Assembly (NCBI GenBank): GCA_947846985.1
Contig: CANTUZ010000003.1
Span: 52,426,096-52,490,095 of the forward strand
Direction of reading: 5' to 3'
Source: Fratercula arctica
Lineage: Eukaryota; Chordata; Aves; Charadriiformes; Alcidae
DNA length: 64,000 nucleotides
Program-made: the position numbers and the translations under genes
Part shown: positions 50,336 through 63,836 of the stretch, in pieces
Position numbering within the stretch: the stretch's first letter is position 1
How the letters are laid out: the number at the start of each line of letters is the position of its first letter
The notes under the pieces: generated by a model
Told to the model about the DNA's origin: nothing
What the model saw: the letters and a program-made list of their open reading frames with translations, nothing else
The model's database searches: none

Positions 50336-53300
50336 GACACCAGAAGCAGTCAAGCTATTGTAGCACAGAGTTCCTTGCAAGCCAATTTATTTTGCTCCAG
50401 CTCCAGCGTCATGAAAGCTACACAGCCTGTGGAAAATGCCCTTATTCGTTGCAAATCAGCTCAAGTATCTCTGCTTCTCACGGCAGTGTGTGATGATGGG
50501 AATCCCTGACACACAAGCAAAAAGGAATGTTACATCATTTTGTATTTTAAGTGGGTTTGCAAAACCGAATTTGCTACTCCCAATTCCCTCGTGACACAAA
50601 GAGGATGTAAAATTCTCCTAACAAGAGACCTTGAGGATCCTTTTTTGTGGGATACGTCCTGACCACAAAGTTCCTGTGAAGAAGGCAACACAGAAGAGGC
50701 AGTGTATCCCCATTAAGAGGGATTGCATCATTACCTCAAAGGTCAGTTACTGAGAGATGAGACAAACCAGCCTGATATAGCCGATCTCTTTCATGCCAGG
50801 ACTAGAACATGTTCCAGATTTGCTTCTCTTGGGAAATGGAAGTGCAAAAGGGATTGTAAACAACCTTTGTTCTTCTGTCAAAATAACAGGTGAAATTGTA
50901 TTTAACTTTGTCTATAGGATAAGCGGGCATTCTCCAATAAATTCAATGGGATTCATGAAGCTTGCAGTACATGTGAATCTATCAGGGAAAAAAAACATAC
51001 TATAAGCTCTTAAACTCTCTCATTCATCTGACTCCATTAAACAGCTTAAATCCAACAAATTTATACCTTACACATTTTTTTTACAATCTATTTTATCTCT
51101 ATTCTAGAAATTATCTAACATAACTTGGTCACACAAGACTTTATGTACACTACCAAAGCTAAATTGTGGAAGATAAAATTTTATTCTCTCTGGATTCAAA
51201 GTGAAATATTTTATGTCATATTTCACCAGGTATTTCTACCGTGAAGATAAGAAAGCAATCGTTCATATGCACACCGACACCTTGTAGGACAGAGTGCCCA
51301 GATCTAGCCTTATAGGACTTCATCAGACTTTATTTTCTAACATAGACATAAAGTTTCTACTGATGCCTAAGGAGAACACTGCATGCAGCAGAAAGCAGGA
51401 TTTGCTTTGTGCTTCTTGTACTTTCATTTGTATAAACATTATCTGAAGCAAAGGACGTGCCAACTGCAAAAATACAGCCAGAGAAGAGAATCAGGTTCCA
51501 AGGCTTGTACTGAACAACCTGGAAAGGGCTCCTCTGTTGGCCTGTGAGGATTGATACTTAAACACTCCAATTATAGACTCTTGTCTCATGCAACCACGAT
51601 TGCCAATGGTTACTTCCTACAATGTCTCTGTTAGGTTGCCAACATTCCCATTTGTTTTGAATTAGAACAAATACTCAGAAACACAAGAACATCAGGCTGC
51701 TAAACTAAGCCAGATAGTAATGAGCCATGAATCTCTTGGCATTAGGAATGAGAATTTCTAACGTTAATGCTTAGCAATGGGAATGATGCCACTGCTGGCA
51801 CCTTTAAGTTAAAGTATCTTAACAAAATTGACTTAAACCACTACAGATGAACTTTAAGTTACTGCCTGAGAAGTTTCAGGAATCGGTAAACGTACCTTTT
51901 GTCTTCTTTCAGAGTTTACTTACTAGCAGCTGCTTAGAAATCTAGGCTGCGAAAATAATAAATGATGAATCCACTTTTAAAATGTAGCTTTTCAGATCTG
52001 ATGGAAATGCTTTCCAATGCTTGAGAAACAAGCACAGATTCATTAAAATTACATAATTGCAAATCACAGTTTATTGAAAGGTGGCCTTGTGATCCACATG
52101 CCAGCGTATGCACACGTACAGAAGACTGGAATGCCCTCAGAAGTGCAACAGTCAGAGGAAGAAGCACACCCATCCCTTGTGGTACCATCCAAATATAACA
52201 GTCCTGACGGGTTCTGTATCTGTCCATGTTCATCCCAGATAAGATACTTATCCAAAATTTCTAAACCCGCATCAGTTCATTTATATTACTTTCAAAGACA
52301 CATTCTGGAGAACCACAGGCTGGAGGACATCTCAGAAATATTGAGAAAAAACTGAATCAATGCATCGCCACAGTCAGCTACATAAATATTTAAAAGAATA
52401 TGTTCCCACAACAAAGTCAAATCAAAGGGACAACAGCTGCATGGTGCTACCATAATAAAATTGTCAGAAAACTTCATTTTAGCTAACATACCTGGTTATT
52501 AAATTATAAACATAAAATTAATAACTGTGGTGGATGAGTTGCCAACCTCAAAGGTTGATGCTGAGACTGTAATGGAGCTACTGAGGCCCCAGAAAGATCT
52601 GTTGAAGTCTTTCTAACACGAAACTGCAAAGTATAGTGGGATGTCTTGAAGAAGTCTTGGATGTCAAAAGAGAAAAAAATCATGTGACTTAAATTTATCA
52701 ACTAACAATGCCACAGTTTTATTGGAGCCCAAAGATTGACAAGAATTACCAAGGGTTGTCTGTTTTTTTAAACTGACATTGTTTTTCAGGTTTCTTTCTT
52801 TTCTTAGCAATATAATTTTACTTGCTTGGAAATTGGAATTGCAGGTCTTTTTGAATAAATGTATTAAAGTGATCTACTGTTACTAAAGTTTATGTAAACG
52901 TCTCTAAATTCTCAGCTGAAGCTTGACTTTGTGAATTTGTAAAACATTACTCATACTGGATGGCCTTATTACCTAGACGACAAATGTACTTGAGAAGCTT
53001 TTTCCTCCTTTCATCTCACCAGGTTGAAGCAACTCAGTATGACAGGAAACTGAGCAATTCAGTCTTCTGCAGTGAAAGCAGTAGTTCAAGCTGTGTTTAG
53101 GAATGGTCTGCACATGGACAGCCTTTCAAGCTGGCAGCCAGACTGCAGAAAGAAGGAACACTAAAGAAATTATTTTATTCGAGAAGCTGCATATCCTCCT
53201 TATCAGGCCTTCACCGTGGGAAAGCAAAGGCACTGGATACAACTGTTCTGTAGAGTTTTGAAAAGGTATTCCTGTAGAAGCTAGATAAACTAAAAAAATA

Positions 53301-53506
53301 ATTTTTTAAAAAAGGCTGTAGAAGCCCACCAATATCCACACGTACAGATCAGCGCCCAGCATCCAGCCCCTGAACTGAAAGAGCGTTCAGAGAGTCCAGA
53401 GCTTGCTGCTGGCCCACGGCTGATGAATGGACTTTCCGCATGAATGCTACATCCCCTCCTGCTGCTCTTCACTTAATTACTTTAAATTAAAGGTAGGTAG
53501 GTGAAT

Positions 53507-53763
53507 GGAAGGAAGGAAGGGAGGAAGGAAGGGAGGAAGGAAGGGAGGAGGAAGGGAGGAAGGAAGGGAGGAAGGGAGGGAGGGAAGGGAGGGAGGGAAG
53601 GGAGGGAGGGAGGAAGGGAGGAAGGGAGGAGGGAGGAAGGAAGGGAAGGGAAGGAAGGGAAGGAAGGAAGGAAGGAAGGAAGGAAGGAAGGAAGGAAGGA
53701 AGGAAGGAAGGAAGGAAGGAAGGAAGGAAGGAAGGAAGGAAGGAAGGAAGGAAGGAAGGAAGA
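53507..53763. repeat. GGAA/GGGA purine tract, 257 bp
   Basis: An uninterrupted all-purine plus strand apart from its first base. The left part (to about 53660) is a mix of GGAA and GGGA units and includes several GGGAGGGAGGG runs around 53573-53612. The right part (about 53660-53763) is nearly pure (GGAA) with about 25 units. On the EPM2A sense strand it is a (TTCC)n polypyrimidine tract deep in intron 2. Such tracts can form triplex (H-DNA), the G-rich core fits G-quadruplex rules, and GGAA is the core site of ETS factors. It is likely to be highly variable in length. Confidence 0.97.
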
Positions 53764-56700
53764 GCAAGCTTCTACTTCATTATTGATCTTATTTATATTC
53801 TACATTTTCTTGTCTCTGTATTAAAACTGAAATGCACACTTTCCCTTTTTGCTCTTCTTACATGCTTAAAATCATATTTTCTATTATTAAGTTTTTCACA
53901 GCAAAGAAAAAAGACGTTTAATTTAAACCTACAAACCACGATGTCTATTGAACCAATAAAGAGGAAATCCATATTTCTTATAACTTGGCAATGTCTATGA
54001 CATTTGACTCAATTTTTATCATAGTTCACAAAAGGACATACATTAAACTTATGAACAATAGCAGGGATTATGTACCTGACTCTCTGAAATTAAATTTCCC
54101 AAAGTACAAGCATTAAAGGAGGGAACAAGAGATTTTCAGTTCAGCCTCTTAATATGTTCCCTGGGAAGACAAACACAGTTCATTTCTTTGGTTTTTTTGG
54201 TTTTTCTTGCAGAGGGAAAATTATATATGGGAAAAGACAGCAGCAATTTGATAATCTCTGTTTACTCTTGGGAAATAAAATACTTACGTTTCTGAGACAA
54301 GCCTCAAAGAAACTAGAGCTATATTCAAGTTTCCTTTCTCAGAAATCTTTTTTTATTCTTTAAATACGATTCTCCATATTATTACAAGGGGGAGCTTTTT
54401 TAAAATTATCTTGTAAATATCTAGTGCATTTAAGCATGAAAACTTGAATTTATATCTCTCAGCATTTATAAAAATTATTGAAGATAAGAAGTAGAATTCA
54501 TAGCTTAATGGCTTCAGCTTGCTACTGTTTTAAATGAGGTATCTTTTACACTTTCCCCATTTCGAGTTGAAGCAACTATGCAGTTGTTTCTTTCAGATTT
54601 TTCTGATTTACAGGTTCCCTGTTTCAGAAATACAGTATACAGTGAGCAGGCAAACACCAAAGCAGCTGGTGGTGATAAACTATCTGATGGCGTCACTTTG
54701 CACATTTAGGGAAAGAAAACTCTCTCGTTTTGGTTTTTTTTTTTTCTGTAAGTCAGCTGCAGACTGGGCTAACCTGCCTTGGGAGTTGTGCCTGAGAAAA
54801 ACCACGGGAAGGGCAGGCAGAGGCGGTTTCCACTGCGAACACAAGTCCCTGGTTCAACACTTTCACCAGTCGTAAATTACAGAGTTCTCTTAGTGAAGTT
54901 CTTCCGATAACAACCAAATATCTGCATTTGCTCCCCCCTGGCTAAATAGCAATAAGCTTGAGTACACAATCTCTGCTTTTGAAAAAGAGCTTCTGCCATC
55001 TTTAGATAAACTGTATTTAAAAATGCCAGTGATTACAGGGGACCTAATAAACGCATGTAAAAGCTAACAGGAAATAAATATTTGCAAGACAACTGGAAAA
55101 TCATCTTTGGTGAAAGAGCAATGCTGCCCCTTCCCCATTGTCCCAGCTGTGAGCTAAATTGCCCAGATTTCACAATCTCAGTCAATTTTGTTCACAGCCG
55201 GCAATGCCGGCAAATTGCTTTCCAGTGGAGACAGAACTTACTCCCTCGCTGACAGCCTGAATGTTAAAGAGTAAAGAGGAAGGAAAAAGGGCTGAAGACC
55301 TCCATAAGAAATACAGACAAGGGACAGGGAGGCACAGTAAAACAGAAAGAGGAATTAAAAGCAACAATAGTTTTCACTCCCTAACAGTGATACCCCATGT
55401 AAAATTCGTATTTACTAGACTATCAACATTTGTCTGTCTGAGAAAAACCAAACAAATTTTGTTTACTCCTCAAGGTTTTTTCATGGAGAGTTCCCAGTCT
55501 TCCTTCCGGTTTTTGCTCACAGTGCTGTAAGTTTTTCTTAAGAAGTAAGGACACACCTATGCAAAGATTCATTTTAAAGATTGACAGTGGTTTTAAGCAA
55601 ATATGACTCATTGCCAGCCAGCTGATGAAAGGAGTTCAACTCTTGCCATCAGCAGACAGTTTCTCTTGCTGCCATTTTATTAACATAGTGCTCATTCCTG
55701 AACAATCACCCCTCTAAAGAAATAATTCTCAATCAAATGCCCGTTCCAAATGCCACATATGAATGGCAGAACGGTAAAGAAAAGAAAAAAAAAAAAAAAA
55801 AACAAACAGAAAAAAGTCCAGATAAAACTCACAAGACTATCCAGGCAGCATGCTAAGCTCTCCTTTAACTTGTTGCGTCCTGTTGCCCACTCCCTCTTTG
55901 GAAATTACTTGGCTGAATTACTGACCCTTTTGCGTGGAACCCCTCATTGGAGGTTTTCTTCTAAAGCACCTTGCAAGCCACAAGCTCCTGATAGGTGAAA
56001 AAAAAGCCAGTTGCTTCCTCAAAGCAACTTCTACTAAGTTTTTAAAATTATTTAAATTTTTTTTTTTTTTGAAGATCTGCCAAATTCACCAAGCTGACTA
56101 GAAGCACCTTGATCCATGCTCTGTTTATGCATATAAATTGCTTGGTTTCCAGAGGAATATCACATCTAATAACTGCCCGTTCCTCCTCCTGCTGCCACAC
56201 AGACGCTGACAGTCCAGCGGTGGCACTGCACAGAATGACAGTAGTAACTTCTGAGACGGAAGCACATTAAGAACTTTGCTGCTGCAAAAACTCTCTTTTG
56301 CCTCAAGGGCATCACAGTTTAGGAGTTTTAGCAATACTCTCAGGAAGCTATTACATATGCATACCACTTCCCTAGCCATCAAAGTTTAGGGAAGCCAACT
56401 CATTCCTCCTTGGCTGACACGCATGGTGGTTTGAAGGGCCTTGACATTACTTCCGAGTATGATTCAGAATGTGATTAGGAAAACCCAGCTTTTTCAGGTG
56501 TGCAACAACCAAAACATTTATCTTTCTTTGCAGCAATAAGGAATGGAAAGAACTTCACAACCCTGCTTTCCCTCATGAAGAGTATAACAGGCAAACAAAA
56601 AAAAATGAAGGTGCTGTGGAAGACATTTCTTTCTAGTAGAGATGAGTGCTAGGCATTACTTCGGGGGATTCAATAACTCCTGAACTGCGAAAATATTTTG

Positions 56701-59700
56701 TGTTTCATTAGAAGTACATTGGTTCTCATCAAAAGTAAAATTCACACATCACTGTGATTTCCCCTTATTGGACTATCAAGAATTATTCTAATTGCTCTAT
56801 AACCTAAAGCAATGTAAAATTCCACATTAAATCATTTTTAAAATGTTATGCTCTTTAGACTATATATGTGAACCAGGTCAAAATTATTACTTTATCTATA
56901 ATGCTGACAACATACAGTGTAGCTTTATAGAAAGGGGAGAAAACACTCACAAAAGCTGGCGAATATTAATGACAGCTGCCATTTGAAAAATCGCTGACAT
57001 AACAATAGTTCACAAGTTTGCTAGTTTTCAGTCCTGTTTGCTGCCAAAATCATTCCCTCCCCCAGTTTTTTTGTATTTACGGAGATAATTTACCATTCAT
57101 CAGCCACTATTTCAACAGTGTCATCCCAATGTAGATAGCATTTTGCGTCCCTCAGCCACCACAGCGCACAACAAACCTGGCAGCTTGCTGGCCAGTAGCC
57201 ATTCATCAGATGTAACACACCAGTCACTGCAGGTGGAAGTAATACTGGGAATTCAAACACTGATGATAGTCACGCAAAAATCTTTAATCTAAAAGCTCTA
57301 TGATTTTTTCCTCTGGCAAAATTTACATCATCCGTTTAAATGCCAGATTTTGCCTGCTACTGTGGCACATACACAAGAAATGCGGTTAGAAATGAGTAGC
57401 TGAGATCCAGGAGTTCCCATTTCCAGCTCCTTTCGAGTGCTCAGGAGGTAGGTCATGGCGAGGGAACCAGAGCTGTGCTGACAACAGCTATTTGCTAATA
57501 TTCAGGAAAACAGAATGTGAAAAGTGAGTTTCGTTGATCCAATTCATCCACAGTATTACAATGGTAGCACAGACTGCACTGCTGGCACATCCTAGCTGTA
57601 TTCCTGGGCACAGTTCATGGGACCGGGATTTGCAGCCACCTCTCTGATAGCCAGGCTTAGGTTATCCCAGCCAGGTGCCATCCTGCCCACGCAAAAATCA
57701 CAACACTTGGAAAAGCAGAATCAGTTTTCAAGTTTTTAGCCATTGTTAGGGAGGGCGCAGCGTGGGGAACTCACGAAAGGAGAAACTTTTTGTTTGGATG
57801 GGCAACAAATAGATGCATTTCTTACCCAATACGGAGATACATCCGAATTAAATAAATGTAAATAAATAAGGACTTTAAAAATGGATAAAATTCTGACCTC
57901 ATGTTTGTCTTCTCACTCTTGCTCTTATTTCCTCACAATCCCTCTTAATTTTCAACAGCTTAAATAAAAAAATCCTTAAAAGTAACTTTTTACACTGATC
58001 TGAAACCCATTTTCTTCACAGCAGAGAGTAGTAAAAGCATTTCGCAGCTCCGTTTGAGGGTGATATAGACAAAAAATGAAGATATAAAAGGGACAAAAAA
58101 TAGAATTAATATGTAAACCATTCTATAAAAGATGATTCCCAGTGGGACGTCAACAATGGATCTCATTTAGACTAGTTTAAGACTATAGATCAGTATAACA
58201 AAACAAAATTCAAACAAGCGTTCAAATGTCCCAGTTTATGGGATAAACATATCACAAGATGTGGCTTAGAATATTTTCATTATTTAATGTATAAAATGGC
58301 CAGATAAGTTCACAGTGAGAGCCTCAAGTACTGAAATCAAAGGCCAAACTCCTACTGATGTTAAGTATTTTTAATCAGGATTATTTTATTAGAATGCAAT
58401 TGAAGACTTTTGTTCCACAGCTCGTTATTTCTTATTCTTTTCTCTAATATTGTTACCAAAAGTATTCTTGAGGCACAGGGGACAGCTAGCTCTCAGTTTT
58501 TAATGTTAATTATGGTAATCTTGGCAGACAACATCACCTCTTCTCTTAATTCATGATGTAGGCATAAAGTATCAGTTCAGCTTTCTACTACAGTAGCATA
58601 GTTCACTGCACTCTAGGTTGTTTTTTTTTTTTGTGACAGCTTCCTCTTTAAAGGTTTTTTTATAATTCAGTAATAAAAAAATTACTTCAGAATTACACTT
58701 AAAACAGAAGGGTATTTTATTTTGTGAATTAATTAAAACCAGTAAGTCAGCAGAGAAGTTAAAGAGTAAAAATAAATAAAAGCACTCTCTCTTGTATTTT
58801 TTCCAGTTGCATAATTCAAAGGTAATTCTGACTTCATGCTGAATTGAGATGGACGTTATTCATTAATATAGGCTAGGGAGGGGATACAAGATCGAGATGA
58901 AGACACCGAGCCCTTATTGTCTACAAACGGGTGTCTTCACAGCATTGCTCAATGCATTGCCTAAGTACAGCTTCCCACTGACATCTGAGACGTCCCATAG
59001 CATCTGGAACATCTGGACGGGGCTCACAGGTATGGCCAACAAACTCTAAGAAAGCATGTTCCTGTAGTGCAGCAGCTGGAGGCCAGACAGTAAACTCTAG
59101 AGCATCTCAAATGAGACTAGACATCAACATTCAAGCAAGCAGACAGGATGTTTAATGGCTTATTATAAATCAATAGAGATCTCATCAGCATCGTCAGTGG
59201 AGTATGGAGACCAATGCAATTCTTCAATTCACTCTAAAGTAGACATCTAGTCTCCAGTGAGTTGAACTGCTGGATATAGACATACGAATTTAGCCGTCTT
59301 CATCTCAAGCAGAGTCCTACCACAGATGTCTTTAGGTATATCTTTACATTCATCAATCCCAGCAGAGTTCTAACGTTCAAACAGCAATAACCGCACCTCG
59401 CATGACCCAAATAAGTTAACAGAAGTTACATTATTCCCCTTCTGCAGTGACTCTCATGCAAAAATACACTCAACCAGCTTCTTGTTTTCCACCCCAATTC
59501 AAGTTGCATGTCAATCAAGTAAATGCTCATTTTCTTCACAGGAGAATTACTACAGACAAAAGGAAACTCGCTGCTCATCAGCAGAATAGTGCTCTAGTGC
59601 CTCCAGAAGGTAAAGAAGCAGCATCTGGATTTTGCCCCGGATCATTCCTCATCCAGTCACCTGCCTATGTTAACATTTTAGTACACATCACGAGCACATA

Positions 59701-61199
59701 TTTTATGTGACTCTCCTGATCATCCCCACTTAACACTTAACTCAGGTTATAACCTACATTTCTATGGCAATGTTGAAGGAAACCATCTTACCAACAAGCT
59801 ACAAAGCATTTGTAAAGACTATATCATAAATTAAGTTTAATTTGCAACCATCAAGAAACAAAGGAACAAAAACAGTATTTCCAAGCACAAGAGTTTATTT
59901 TCCTTTATCTTTTGCTTTATTTTGTCTTAAGAAAAAAATTGGGGGCATAAACAGTGATGATAGCAACACATTTGCCAACTTCACAATTTCTTGGCTTATA
60001 TCCAGTTACAGGAACATCCCACTCGCCCCACAAACAGGAAATATTAATATTTAATGGCCGTAATATTTAAGTGCAAAAAAGCTACTATAAAAACTGTACC
60101 TCAAAAAATTGTTGTCAGCACTTATGGCTACTCTCACGTAGTGATTCCCCCAACAGATCCTGATTGTGTACAAGCTGATTGTGTATTTCCCTCTGAAACG
60201 TTTAGCAGCCATAACAATATTTCAGTTAGAGATTAGCTATCCCCATTGTCTGAGGAATTCACCTACGGAATCCAGTTTAGTTGCATTTGACATGCAAAGC
60301 ACATAAAAAATATTTTTCTTTGTCAGATTTAGGAGATATGACCCACAAAAAGCACACACAACGAATAAAATTACGGTTATGAAGACAGTAAATTTGAAAC
60401 ACGTATTATTAAAAAATAGACACCATAGATGGCATAAAAGTACATGTCCTAAAATGAAGAGGCAGTGGTCATACATCATACCCGAATGAGTAGGCAAAAA
60501 GTATGGGAACTCACTACTTACCAGGGGTGGATTCAGGAACCTAAAATTAGTCTGAAAATAGAAAACCGTAACTAGATGGCTTTTTGTCTCAGTGATATTC
60601 CTCCTGTAGCACCTAATTCTTCCATCAAGCATCATTGTCTCCAACATATTATTTAAGGGTTTTGTAATTTCAGGTGTCACTCCCTCTCTCGCTCTTACAC
60701 AATGCTTTTCTTCTGAGAATTGCCGAGGTTTTTATATAAATAATAAGGTATATAACATCTATGAATTAGAAATTTCCACCTTTCACAGATGGAACTGAAA
60801 CTGAGCTAACATGCCCCAGATTTACAAATTTTCTGAAGTCATCTTCTCCCAGAAAAGATTACAGTAACTCTAATTTGCTTTGGAAAATGACTGCGTCCTA
60901 AGTGAATTTGAAGGTATCTTATAGCAGTAATATCTAACACGAAAGAGAAAGGGACTGTTATTTTCGGATTTCGGTGATATGTGTCACTACATGTCCAAAA
61001 CAAGTGAACACTAATGCCACAGCGGCATTGGTCATGACTCTGTAGCTGTGGGCGAGCTCCACTTCACACTTACAAAAAATTAATTCAGATCCTGCTATGC
61101 TTAAAAAACGCATCATATCCTCTCCAACCTGAATGACCCGCATAAAGTGAGTTCTCTAAATATAAGCTTAAACATAAATTCACTGATTTATGAGCGAAT

Positions 61200-61690
61200 A
61201 CATCTATACCAAATAAGAAAAGTCTGATTCCTCGGGGCATTGCCGTCAGCCGCAGCTTGATTCAGAATGATTTTTGGCAACAGCAGGAAGCAAGTTCTTC
61301 TCATCCTGCTGCAGCCCATTTAAAGTTTAAGCACATCTTTTATGAAGATGCAAGGTGTTAGCGAAGCTTAGAGCAACTGCTTCTAATTGTTGTGATTAGA
61401 CAGACGACAAGCAATATCAGTCCGAGGGCTCACGTGGGAGGCCTTTTTGACAGAGATAAACTTTCCTCTCCAGCTAATTCACGCACGGCAATCCTATTAA
61501 GTGGAGCAACACGGAGAAGGGGCTCGCCTCACAAGTTTTCACCGATAAATCACTTCTTTCCAGCTGCCACCGTTCTGTAAAGATCCTACAGCTGGTGGCA
61601 GGACTTAAAATCTGTGCTCATAAAGCTCCCTGCGGTGCTGCTGCCTCCGTGACAGCGCGGAAAAAAGTAACCTTAGCTGGATAACCACCA
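61200..61690. promoter_or_regulatory. Possible conserved intronic regulatory element
   Basis: A block of mixed base composition in otherwise AT-rich intron 2, with several factor-type sites: AGATAA (GATA-like, near 61456), ATTAAGTGG (NKX2-like, near 61496) and two CAGCTG E-boxes (61561 and about 61588). An 8-bp inverted repeat CTGCCACC...GGTGGCAG (61564-61571 and 61594-61601) surrounds the E-boxes. There is no reading frame of note. The functional claim is inference and needs a conservation check. Confidence 0.25.
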
Positions 61691-62121
61691 TCTCATCACA
61701 CACTGAGCTTTCAACCGTACAGGCAGAGGGACTGGCTCTTTGCTTCTGTTTTGGGATGTTTTTTCTGTTGTTTTTTTGTTTTGTGTTTTTTTTTTTTTTT
61801 CTTTTTGGTGATATTAATCTCCATAGCACTCTTCGGAATCAATAAATCCATTACAAAATAAAAGCGTTTTCATCAGCTCACTTCAGCCACTCTGCCAAAA
61901 AAAAAAAATCTTAATTTTATTTTGAGGCTGCTTTGTTATAACCAGCACAATGGTGAATCTGCCCTCAACTGTTAATAATTAAAAAGGCTCCGTATCTTCA
62001 AAGTATTAAAAATAATTATGTGACAGGACTATTATGGGTTATGCTCACTTAATATAGCTCACAGAAATGAGGTAAGAATTCCTGAAGATATACATATAAG
62101 GTTGCCTTGCAATGAAGGGGG

Positions 62122-62138
62122 GTGTGTGCGCGCGCGTG
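62122..62138. repeat. Alternating purine-pyrimidine run, Z-DNA-type
   Basis: GTGTGTGCGCGCGCGTG: 17 nt of strict alternation with a CG-repeat core, the sequence type most prone to Z-DNA. CpG clustering of this kind is unusual for the surrounding AT-rich intron. Confidence 0.85.
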
Positions 62139-63661
62139 AGGGGAACGGAGGAGGAGATCCTCATCTGGAAAAGACTACACAACTCACAAAATTTTCTCCA
62201 AGTATTCTTTAGTGGAATCTGCAGCTTTTTACCTAATATTGGAAACATGTAGTCACGCAGATAAGGCAGTATTAAATGGATCACTGCTGCCTTGGAAAGG
62301 AAGATAAGTTAGCCTTTGGTGCTTAGATATTCGCTTTCTGACAGCTGTTCTTCTTTCTCACAAACTTTCTCTGCCAAGCGAAGATTATTTGGGATTGACA
62401 AGTCTGTGCTTCGGAATAAACAAGAGCTTTTCTTTGACAGGGTGTTGGAAATGGATGCTTAAGATATAGATAACAGTACAGTCTGTCAGGTGTATTACAT
62501 AGCTTGAGGGGGTTCTCGGGGGAAAAGGTACCACGTCACACGAACACCTGCATATGCCTAACAGTGTTTATGAATCCGTACTCTTTCAAAAGATACCAAG
62601 AGAAGGAAATCTTTCCCTCACACACTGCAGCTCTGACAAGAAGAGGACAATTCTACTTCCTACCCTGTGTGAGGGTGGAGACAAAAGGGTACAAAGAGGA
62701 GACAAAATGGTGAGGTTGGAGTAGCTGAAACGGTAATGCGGAGAAATTCACATAAAGCAATGCTATGACCTAATGAAAGTAAGAGGTGGTTTGATTTCTT
62801 CAGAAAATACATACCCCTTTGGGGTCATTACCTGCTCGGTAACCAGTAACACCAGCTGCACGTGGCATATCAGGGCCGCCAGCATTCAGGCAACCATTAC
62901 CAACCAACAAACTTGCTGCCACATCCGTGACTGGAGATGGGGAAAAGTTACAAATGGTCAAAAATTCCTAAGTGCCACTTTGTTAACCACCAGTGCTAAG
63001 GCTGCTGCTGTAAATACATCCTGTGCTTCATCTGCAGCCCTGAAGGGTAGGTGCCCTCTTCTCTTTAAGCTTTACTGTCTCCTAATTCAGGCCAGGATGC
63101 TCCACTGGTGAGGCAGTGGACTCAAGCGAACACCACGGAAATACAAACACTTTAAGACTTGTCTAAGTTTTAGTACTTTTTTAAATGCATGCACAGAAGC
63201 AGAAGTCAACCATAACTGCTGTCACTAATTGCAGTTGCTGCTGCACGTGAGCAATAACATGACACCATGAAGTTCTGGTGTCGGAATATATTCTTTTTGT
63301 TTGCCAGGAGATATTCTACAGCAAAATAATCCCAAATCAAATACATTACAAACATGCATATTTACATGTGTATGTGGACAAGCATTTGAAAATGACAGTT
63401 CCTCATAAATTTATGCATAAATTACCACTAGTCATTTTCAGACGTGATGCGACTTAACACACCTGTACTGGCTGCAGGTATCCTTGAACTCAGAATCTCT
63501 CCTTTCGATTGCCAAAAGTGACATCTAATTGCAAAGAGGTGTTGAATCTTTGTTGAACTTTACTGTTACATACCTACTACTATTCACTATTTCAGATTCA
63601 AAGTTTGCTGTCATTATGTCGGTATACTCGACATGAGCCGAGCCCTGTCCTTTTCTTTTAC

Positions 63662-63836
63662 CTGGAGTAATGGATAGCTTGATGTCCTGCAATATTAAAA
63701 TAGAAGTCAGTTGTATGTTTCATCTCATCAGTATGTCCAGAGACTTCAATCCAGTGTGCTATTGGGAGGCAGTAAACTCCATCTACTATGTTGCTCTCGT
63801 CATAAACACAACTTCGATCATGATGGGGCCCATTAC
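63662..63836 (-). CDS. EPM2A: EPM2A exon 2: laforin linker and start of the phosphatase domain
   Basis: A 175-nt exon, the same length I recall for human exon 2. It encodes residues 101-159: [16 protein letters not shown]..., then [20 protein letters not shown] and [16 protein letters not shown], close to human laforin throughout, with Arg108 kept. The acceptor is TTATAG before GT at 63836; these two bases complete the Gly101 codon whose first base is in exon 1. The donor is AG|GTAAAAG after 63662. A pyrimidine-rich tract (TCCTTTCTTCTG) precedes the acceptor. Exon 1, with the start codon and carbohydrate-binding module, lies off the right edge of the window, so the gene is partial here. Confidence 0.97.

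Larger units (their letters stand above)
40318..63661 (-). other. EPM2A: EPM2A intron 2, about 23.3 kb
   Basis: This intron separates exons 2 and 3 (donor AG|GTAAAAG at 63661, acceptor TGCTAG at 40318; two bases of the Arg159 codon lie before it). Apart from the elements listed separately (MIR-like SINE, CA repeat, CR1 pair, GGAA tract, Z-type run, possible conserved element), it is AT-rich unique DNA with no other recognisable gene on either strand. A 147-codon minus-strand frame at 60237-60680 is Phe/Leu/Cys-rich and could suggest a membrane protein, but it has no recognisable family or splice context. Homopolymer runs occur at 55784-55802 (A), 58621-58632 (T) and about 61787-61800 (T). Confidence 0.9.

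Noticed and set aside
53477..53824. Open frames of Gly-Arg-Lys-Glu or Pro-Ser-Leu-Phe repeats
   Set aside because: They are translations of the GGAA/GGGA simple repeat, not proteins.
60237..60680. 147-codon minus-strand frame with hydrophobic stretches
   Set aside because: AT-rich DNA often yields Phe/Leu-rich frames; no family, no matching splice sites or neighbours.
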